The position numbers were made by a program, and so were the translations under genes. A DNA stretch of 15,440 nt from NCBI GenBank assembly GCA_902775835.1, contig CACYNZ010000042.1:1-15440 (forward strand), written 5' to 3'. Source of the stretch: an uncultured Eubacteriales bacterium (GTDB lineage: Bacteria; Bacillota_A; Clostridia; Christensenellales; Aristaeellaceae). Of the stretch, positions 6,860 through 12,756 are shown one piece after another. Under the pieces are notes generated by a model, which saw only the letters and a list, made by a program, of their open reading frames with translations, was not told the origin of the DNA and made no database searches. Position 1 is the stretch's first letter. Each line of letters opens with the position of its first letter.

Positions 6860-8350
6860 ATGGATGCAGAGCGGAGCATTGGACAGCGGCTGATCACGGG
6901 GTTTGACGGCACGGAAGTGACGGAGGAGCTGAGAGAAGCTGTAAAGCGCTGCGGGATCGGCAACTTTATCCTGTTCAGGCGGAATATTGTGAGCGGAGAA
7001 CAGCTGCAGGCGCTGTGTGCCGGGCTCTGGGACCTGGTGGAAGCGGAAACCGACCTGCCTCCGCTGATCATGACGGACGAAGAGGGAGGAAGCGTGTCGC
7101 GGCTTGCCGGGATCGCGGGCGAAACGCCCTGTGCCATGGCTGTGAGCGAGACGGGAAAACCGGAAAACGCCTGGAAAATCGGCAGTATTATCGGCCAGCG
7201 GCTTCGCGCTGCGGGCGTGAACATGAACCTGGCGCCGGTGCTGGATCTGTTTACCGACAAGGCAAACTTTTCGCACGGAAACCGGTGCTTCGGCTCAGAC
7301 CCGCATATGGCAGGATGCTATGCGGGGGAATACATCCGCGGGCTGCATGAGCAGGGCATACTCTGTGTGGGCAAGCATTTCCCGGGCGTGGGCGATACCA
7401 GTGTGGATTCACACCTGGCGCTTCCGGTTGTGGACAAGCCCAGGGAAAGCTTTGAACAGCTGGAGCTGATCCCCTTCAGGAAAGCCATGCGGGAAGGCGT
7501 GGACGCCATCATGTCCGCGCATATCATGCTTCCTGCCTATGAGAAGGAACGGGTGCCCGCCACGGTTTCCCGGTCCATTCTGACAGACCTGCTTCGCGGG
7601 GAGCTGGGATACGGTGGCCTGCTGATGACGGACAGCATGGAAATGCACGGCGTGCTTGATCTGTTTCCCGTGGATGAGGGCACACTGCGTGCCCTGAATG
7701 CCGGGGCGGACATGGGCATGATCTGCCATGATCTGAATATGACGCGGCATGTGCACGGCTATCTCATGGAGGCACTCAACGCGGGACGCATGGACGCGCA
7801 GGACATGCATGAGCACGTGGAGCGGATTGTGCGCTTCAAGCAGCGTCTGCGCAGACCGGACACGGACGGTCATGCATTCTGGACGCCGGAGCAGGAGCGC
7901 GTGGTCCGGGAAATCATGGGCGAGGCCGTTCAGCTGTTCCACTGCCCTGAGGGCCAGCCGCTTCCGGTGATCGGACCCGATACTGTGTACACCGGATATG
8001 ACGCCGCGCTGATTTCCCAGGCGGGGGATACCAGCAGCCTGTGCGGTGCACAGGTGCTCAGCAGCATGCTGGGCGGACGCTGGGCCGGACCGGAACCGGC
8101 GCTGGAACAGCTCATGGCGGCGCCGGTGTGCGTCATGGTGATCTGGCGAACGGAGGACAGCCTTCATCTGGCGGACATGGCAGAAGCAATGCTCGAAAAT
8201 GGGAAGCAGGTGATTGTCATATCCATGCATGTCCGGGAACGCCTCCGGGATTTTCCGGACGGGGCATTCAAGATGGCTGCATGGCAGTATGACAGGATGA
8301 GTCTGGAAGTGCTGGCTGAAGCCATGAAGCGGATGTTCTTGCGGGCGTGA
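6860..8350 (+). CDS. GH3 beta-N-acetylglucosaminidase, NagZ-like, cytoplasmic
   Basis: GH3 enzyme (496 aa) expected to cleave terminal beta-linked GlcNAc. The N-terminal barrel shows GNFILFRRNI, a DEEGG loop and the family signature KHFPGVGDTSVDSH beginning at K172. In NagZ enzymes the Asp and His of this DSH motif (here D183 and H185) form the acid/base dyad. LLMTDSMEMHGV carries the likely nucleophile D258. The last ~140 residues look like a reduced GH3 C-terminal domain. No signal peptide is present. The start is supported by AAAGGGG (6843-6849) or AAGG nearer the ATG; neither is strong. It may serve glycan breakdown with its neighbours or cell-wall recycling, and the context favours the former. 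A phosphorolytic variant cannot be excluded. Confidence 0.9.
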   Translation: MDAERSIGQRLITGFDGTEVTEELREAVKRCGIGNFILFRRNIVSGEQLQALCAGLWDLVEAETDLPPLIMTDEEGGSVSRLAGIAGETPCAMAVSETGKPENAWKIGSIIGQRLRAAGVNMNLAPVLDLFTDKANFSHGNRCFGSDPHMAGCYAGEYIRGLHEQGILCVGKHFPGVGDTSVDSHLALPVVDKPRESFEQLELIPFRKAMREGVDAIMSAHIMLPAYEKERVPATVSRSILTDLLRGELGYGGLLMTDSMEMHGVLDLFPVDEGTLRALNAGADMGMICHDLNMTRHVHGYLMEALNAGRMDAQDMHEHVERIVRFKQRLRRPDTDGHAFWTPEQERVVREIMGEAVQLFHCPEGQPLPVIGPDTVYTGYDAALISQAGDTSSLCGAQVLSSMLGGRWAGPEPALEQLMAAPVCVMVIWRTEDSLHLADMAEAMLENGKQVIVISMHVRERLRDFPDGAFKMAAWQYDRMSLEVLAEAMKRMFLRA

Positions 8351-8403
8351 GCTATACGGCTTCTGCGGAAAACGTCAGACTTTGGCATATTTCATGACAG
8401 AAG

Positions 8404-8438
8404 AAAACCAGGGGAGTGAATCCTCTGGTTTTGCTTTT
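8404..8438. terminator. Bidirectional terminator between GH3 gene and esterase remnant
   Basis: AAAACCAGGGGA (8404-8415) pairs over 12 bp, with one G-U, to TCCTCTGGTTTT (8421-8432) around a 5-base loop. TTTTGCTTTT trails on the + strand. On the - strand the end of the stem runs into TTTTCTTCT, so it can stop transcripts from both sides. Confidence 0.85.
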
Positions 8439-8444
8439 GGCGGG

Positions 8445-8753
8445 CTATTCGGTTTTCTGGATATACGCCAGGAAGCGCTTCAGCTCCTCGTCACAGAACG
8501 CCCATTCATGCCCGAACCCTTCCATCTGGTCATAGGTGTAGTCAAAGTCCGGGTCCCGCAGGCTTTCAAACGTCTCTTTGACCAGCAGATTCATGTCAAG
8601 CCACGGGTCAAGGCTTCCGCAGGCGTGATAGATGCGGGGCTTTGCGCTATTCCCGGCGGAAACCTGTGCGGCCAGGTGGCGGATGCTGTAAGGCGTGCCG
8701 TGTATGTCCGCCCTGCCGAACATACGGATTCTCGGGTCGATTTCGTCACCCAT
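8445..8753 (-). pseudogene. C-terminal remnant of an EstA-like alpha/beta-hydrolase esterase
   Basis: The 102 codons from the ATG at 8753 match the last part of the EstA/esterase D-like family (usually about 250-280 aa). The fragment keeps the acid region CGSLDPW (D49) and the histidine region GFGHEWAF (H82), but the N-terminal half with the GxSxG nucleophile serine is absent. Upstream, the frame runs back into the helicase stop codon only 15 bases away, with no ribosome site. It therefore looks like a gene cut by a deletion or rearrangement rather than a working small protein. No frameshift or stop occurs within the remainder, which suggests the loss is fairly recent. The following terminator is intact. 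Less likely, it is a small protein translated after the helicase. Confidence 0.72.
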
Positions 8754-8768
8754 GGGGAAAAACCAGCA

Positions 8769-11700
8769 TTACCCGAGCAGGGACATGAGTTCTTCCGCGG
8801 AGAGGGAAAGGAGCGATTCACTGCGGCCTTCCAGAATGGCTTCCGCCAGGTCTTTCTTGGCATCCTGAAGCGCCATGATGCGCTCTTCAATGGTGTTTTT
8901 CAATATCAGCTTGAACACGGTGACCTGCTTTGTCTGTCCGATTCGATGCGCACGGTCCGTGGCCTGGTTCTGGGCGGCCAGGTTCCACCAGGGATCATAG
9001 TGGATGACCATATCGGCACCCGTGAGATTCAGGCCGGTACCGCCTGCCTTGAGAGAGATCAGGAACACCGGAACTGTGCCCTCATTGAATGCGCGCACCA
9101 GGGAAATGCGCTTTTCCTTGGTGGTGGCACCAATGATCTTGTAGTATTCAATGCCTTCCTTTTCCAGATCCTTTTCCAGCAGGGAGAGCATGGACACAAA
9201 CTGGGAGAAGACCAGCATTCTGTGCCCGCCTTCAATGGCGGAGCGGATGAGGTCCAGACAGGCTTCACGCTTGGCGCTCTCCCCGGCATAGTCTTCAAAC
9301 AGCAGGGAAGGATCGCAGCAGATCTGACGGATGCGTGTGAGCTCGGCAAAGATCTTGATTTTTTCTTCGCCTGCCAGCTCACCGCCCCTGAGCATTTCCT
9401 TCATACGCACCACCTGGGCGTCATAGATCCTCTGCTGTTCGCCTTCCAGACGCGCATAGCGGACTTCCTCCAGCTTGGCGGGCAGGTCCTTGAGCACGTC
9501 TTCCTTTTTGCGGCGCAGGATGAACGGGGCCGTCATGCTCTTGAGCTTTTCGGTGGCTTCCTCATCCTTGTGCTTGGTGATGGGCGTCTCAAACCGGCGC
9601 TCAAATTCTGCCTGGGAATACAGAAAACCGGGCATCAGGAAGTCAAAGATGCTCCAGAGCTCGGAAAGCCGGTTTTCAATGGGTGTTCCGGTCAGGGCAT
9701 ACCGGTGCTGGGCTTGGATAAGTTTTACTGACTTGGCTGCGGCCGCACGGTGATTCTTGATGAACTGGGCCTCATCCAGGACGCAGTTGCTGAATCTCCG
9801 GCCTTCGTAGAGCACAATGTCGCGCTTGAGAAGATCATAGGAAGTGATAAGCACATCCGTGTCCAGATACGCGTCCAGGATTTTCTTGCGGCTGCTGAGG
9901 TTTCCGGCAGCCACCTTCACCTTCAGGTCCGGGGCAAAGCGTTCCACTTCATCCAGCCAGTTGTAGACAAGGGAAGCGGGACAGACGACCAGGGAGGGGA
10001 GCGCCTTTCTGGATTCGGCGGCGGCAGCGTCCCGGGTGGACTGGAACACGGAGATCATCTGGACAGTTTTGCCCAGACCCATTTCGTCGGCAAGAATGCC
10101 GCCGAACCCGCTGCTCTGCAGGGTGCGCAGCCATTTATAGCCGAAAGTCTGGTAGGGTCGGAGAACGTTTTCCAGACAGGCAGGCACCTCGAACTCCGCG
10201 TCCCGAACCGTGGCGAAGTTCCGGATCAGTGCGCGGTAGGTGCGGTCCCGGGTACTGGCGATCTGGTCATGCTTTTCCAGCATTTTGTCCAGATACAGTG
10301 CGCGGAAGATCGGAAGATGCACCTTGCCCCGGATGGCCTCCATGGTATCCATGTCGGTGCTCTGGAGAAGCTCGTCGAGATCCTGGAACTGACTGCTCTG
10401 CGTAAGGTCGATGAAATCTCCGCTCCGGATCTTGTGAAAGCGCTTTTTCTGTTTATAGCTGTTGTACAGGTCCAGAAGCTCGGAGGAGGAGAGGTCCTTT
10501 GAGGTCACGGATATATTCAGGATCCCTCCGCCGTCCACGCTGATACCCACCTGAACCCGGGGCTGGGGAAGCACATGCCGGCTCTGGAACGCGCTGGTGC
10601 CGTGCACCTGGCCGTAGAATTCCAGGGAGGAAAGGCCGCTGGTGAGAAAATCATACAGCTCATCGTCCGAGACCTTCCGGAAAAAGGTATGTGACGTGGC
10701 ATCAGCGGTCGGGAACCATTTCTCAATGGCGTGAAGCACGCGCTTTTCCTGGTCCGTGTCATGGTAGTCGCCGGAAGCATAATCCAGTCCGCCGGCCAGA
10801 TCGTAGGAAAGCGTGTCGTACTGGACGGTGGCCCTGAGAGAGAGCATGCTGTTTTCCAGATCGAGATAGAAATTGAACTGTGGCTCCGGCGGCAGATATC
10901 CGGATGCTTCCTCGCCGGCCGCGTCATCAAACTCCACAAAGGAATAATTCAGCAGCGGCGGGAGCACACGGTAATAGAATTCCTGAAGCTTTTCCAGACC
11001 TACCTGAAATCGGAAATAGCCGGCGGAATCGGAAACTTCCAGGAAAGGGGAAAGCACGGTGAGCTCGGACTTGCTGATCCGGGAAAGCGAGGTTCTTGAA
11101 AGCGTATACTTGTTGGCCGCTCCGGATACCAGGACGGGGACGAAGCCGGATACGGCGATGCCGATGAATGTCCCCCGTGCGTCCGACAGACGGGAGGAAG
11201 TGAGCTTGAAATGGATATCCGCATGTCCCACGGTCACCAGTTCATCCCGGATGTCATTGGTTTTGTCCAGCAGTTCACACCTGCCGCCGAGATACATGTC
11301 ATAGAAGTTGTCCAGCCGTGCGCCTTTGAGCGGGCACTGGTAGACATTGGCGTAGGAATCAGCCTTGTTTCTCTGGATGAAATCAAAAAGCTTTTCTGAT
11401 TCCGGGGTAAAGGTCTGCGTGGAAAAGTTCAGGGATTCACGCTTTCCGAGCACATATTCCTGTTCCCGGGTGACGGCACTGATCAGGGAATAGCAGTCCT
11501 TGAGCACATACAGGCGTCCGCCGCTTACCCCGATTTTATAGGAAAGCACGGGAACCCCGTCCGTCATGACAATGCGGGGCAGAAGGGTAACAACGGCCTT
11601 CTTCTCCGGCACGGGAATTGCGCGCACTTCCTTCTGTGCGCTTTTTTCCTGCATCGCACGGATGGAGGAGAAAAACTTCAGTGCGCCTGCGTCCGTAATG

Positions 11701-12557
11701 TTTTCCATGCCGGCTTTGTCAGCCTTGTCCCAGAGCATGCCGATGACGGCGAGCTCATAGGCATCCAGAGGCGCTTCATGACGGTCCAGTGCGGAGACAA
11801 CGGGCTGATCGCACTCTGTGTAGTAGCGGTCGCTCTCCCGGTATTCACGGTTGCTGGCAATGATCAGCTGCTGGGGAAGGAGCATGCCGGCGACGGCTTC
11901 CACCTCCGCAGGTCCGGCAAACATGACAGAAAACTGGATCATCTGTTCGCCTTCCCGCGTGGACAGAAGCTCAATGCTTCTCCGATAGTTAATCACGCTT
12001 TTTCTGGCTTCATTCAAGCGGGCCACGGCTGCGGGCGTGGTGGTGAAGCGGGACAGTACACCGGGCAGATCGAATACAAGCACTCCGTCTGAGGACTTGT
12101 GATGGAATATGTCAGGATCCACGGGGATGGAATTCAGGCCGATTTCCGCATCCTCTGCCGCACGCTTGTCGATGACAGCCTGAAAGGCTTCCCTCATCTT
12201 GCGGCGCTCGTATTGTCCCCGCTCTTCCCAGAGCGTGATTTTTCCGAACCGTGCTTCATAGGCATAGAGAGCGGCGGCTCTGTGAAAGCATGAAGGGGTG
12301 CGGCAGACATTGCAGGTGATATGCCTGAGGTTCCAGTTCTGCCCGATGTACTCGGGCACAGAGCCAATGGTAACCTCGACAGACGGACTGGTCCTGCGGA
12401 AGGTAAACGTGCATCCGCTGTACCAGGATTCCCTGTAAACAGATGTATGACTGTTGAAAAACTCGAGTCCGTCCGACAGCTCCTGAGGGGAAAACAGGCT
12501 GCGCCACGGATCTGCGGGCTGGTGGAGCATGTCGGCGGGATGCTGGGAAGATTTCAT
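8769..12557 (-). CDS. SNF2-family helicase/ATPase with N-terminal SWIM-like zinc finger
   Basis: A 1262-aa Swi2/Snf2 ATPase, a DNA-translocating motor; bacterial members of this type have poorly known roles in transcription or genome upkeep. A SWIM-like finger lies at C82, C85, C90 and H92 (TCNVCRTPSCFH). A long middle region (about 250-760) resembles the bacterial SNF2-associated domain. The motor has Walker A LADEMGLGKT near residue 820, DEAQ near 927, ALTGTPIENRLSELW, and in the second lobe LKAGGTGLNL and DRAHRIGQT near 1200. It ends SAEELMSLLG, as intact homologues do. The frame stays open upstream to 12869, overlapping dnaE, but the ATG at 12557 has GGAAGGA eight bases before it, lies downstream of a good promoter, and is where protein-like sequence begins. 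Confidence 0.93.
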   Translation of the reverse strand: MKSSQHPADMLHQPADPWRSLFSPQELSDGLEFFNSHTSVYRESWYSGCTFTFRRTSPSVEVTIGSVPEYIGQNWNLRHITCNVCRTPSCFHRAAALYAYEARFGKITLWEERGQYERRKMREAFQAVIDKRAAEDAEIGLNSIPVDPDIFHHKSSDGVLVFDLPGVLSRFTTTPAAVARLNEARKSVINYRRSIELLSTREGEQMIQFSVMFAGPAEVEAVAGMLLPQQLIIASNREYRESDRYYTECDQPVVSALDRHEAPLDAYELAVIGMLWDKADKAGMENITDAGALKFFSSIRAMQEKSAQKEVRAIPVPEKKAVVTLLPRIVMTDGVPVLSYKIGVSGGRLYVLKDCYSLISAVTREQEYVLGKRESLNFSTQTFTPESEKLFDFIQRNKADSYANVYQCPLKGARLDNFYDMYLGGRCELLDKTNDIRDELVTVGHADIHFKLTSSRLSDARGTFIGIAVSGFVPVLVSGAANKYTLSRTSLSRISKSELTVLSPFLEVSDSAGYFRFQVGLEKLQEFYYRVLPPLLNYSFVEFDDAAGEEASGYLPPEPQFNFYLDLENSMLSLRATVQYDTLSYDLAGGLDYASGDYHDTDQEKRVLHAIEKWFPTADATSHTFFRKVSDDELYDFLTSGLSSLEFYGQVHGTSAFQSRHVLPQPRVQVGISVDGGGILNISVTSKDLSSSELLDLYNSYKQKKRFHKIRSGDFIDLTQSSQFQDLDELLQSTDMDTMEAIRGKVHLPIFRALYLDKMLEKHDQIASTRDRTYRALIRNFATVRDAEFEVPACLENVLRPYQTFGYKWLRTLQSSGFGGILADEMGLGKTVQMISVFQSTRDAAAAESRKALPSLVVCPASLVYNWLDEVERFAPDLKVKVAAGNLSSRKKILDAYLDTDVLITSYDLLKRDIVLYEGRRFSNCVLDEAQFIKNHRAAAAKSVKLIQAQHRYALTGTPIENRLSELWSIFDFLMPGFLYSQAEFERRFETPITKHKDEEATEKLKSMTAPFILRRKKEDVLKDLPAKLEEVRYARLEGEQQRIYDAQVVRMKEMLRGGELAGEEKIKIFAELTRIRQICCDPSLLFEDYAGESAKREACLDLIRSAIEGGHRMLVFSQFVSMLSLLEKDLEKEGIEYYKIIGATTKEKRISLVRAFNEGTVPVFLISLKAGGTGLNLTGADMVIHYDPWWNLAAQNQATDRAHRIGQTKQVTVFKLILKNTIEERIMALQDAKKDLAEAILEGRSESLLSLSAEELMSLLG

Positions 12558-12565
12558 GAAATCAG

Positions 12566-12572
12566 TCCTTCC
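12566..12572 (-). promoter_or_regulatory. Ribosome binding site that decides the helicase start
   Basis: GGAAGGA on the - strand lies eight bases before the ATG at 12557. Together with the promoter at 12654-12681 it rules out the upstream start at 12869. Confidence 0.7.
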
Positions 12573-12653
12573 GGAAAATATGCAGGATGGGGAATGCAGA
12601 TGGCGGAATTCGAGTAAAAAAGGGCTTCGGAACTGCCGTGATGAACGTTTTCC

Positions 12654-12681
12654 AGTATAGCATGTGCAGGGGAGAATGCAA
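12654..12681 (-). promoter_or_regulatory. Promoter for the SNF2 helicase gene
   Basis: On the - strand TATACT (12659-12654) matches the -10 consensus at 5/6 and is preceded by TGC, an extended -10. A poor -35, TTGCAT (12681-12676), lies 16 bases upstream. The leader would be about 90 bases long; nothing else is evident in it. Confidence 0.6.
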
Positions 12682-12694
12682 GAAAAGGGAAGCG

Positions 12695-12723
12695 TTGCAC
12701 CCCTATTTCCGGGGTGGTATAAT
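12695..12723 (+). promoter_or_regulatory. dnaE: Promoter for dnaE
   Basis: A perfect TATAAT (12718-12723) lies 17 bases after TTGCAC (12695-12700), a weak -35. Transcription would start near 12730, about 27 bases before the dnaE ATG. Confidence 0.72.
12698..12716. repeat. Inverted repeat inside the dnaE promoter spacer
   Basis: CACCCC (12698-12703) and GGGGTG (12711-12716) form a perfect 6-bp inverted repeat with a 7-base gap. It overlaps the end of the -35 and fills the spacer up to the -10. It is a candidate operator or DNA-shape element. Confidence 0.4.
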
Positions 12724-12756
12724 TTTTGCAGTATCTGGGAAAGGAGGGATCGGACC

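Noticed and set aside
8742..8764. A TAATG stop-start overlap at the helicase end that could allow coupled translation
   Set aside because: The ATG in this overlap opens only seven codons before a TGA and does not enter the esterase frame.
8382..9731. A 449-codon + strand open frame opposite the helicase C-terminal part, with similar ones at 5412-6674 opposite the fucosidase
   Set aside because: Shadows of well-conserved - strand genes (SNF2 motor motifs, GH29 motifs), with no ribosome site or family match.
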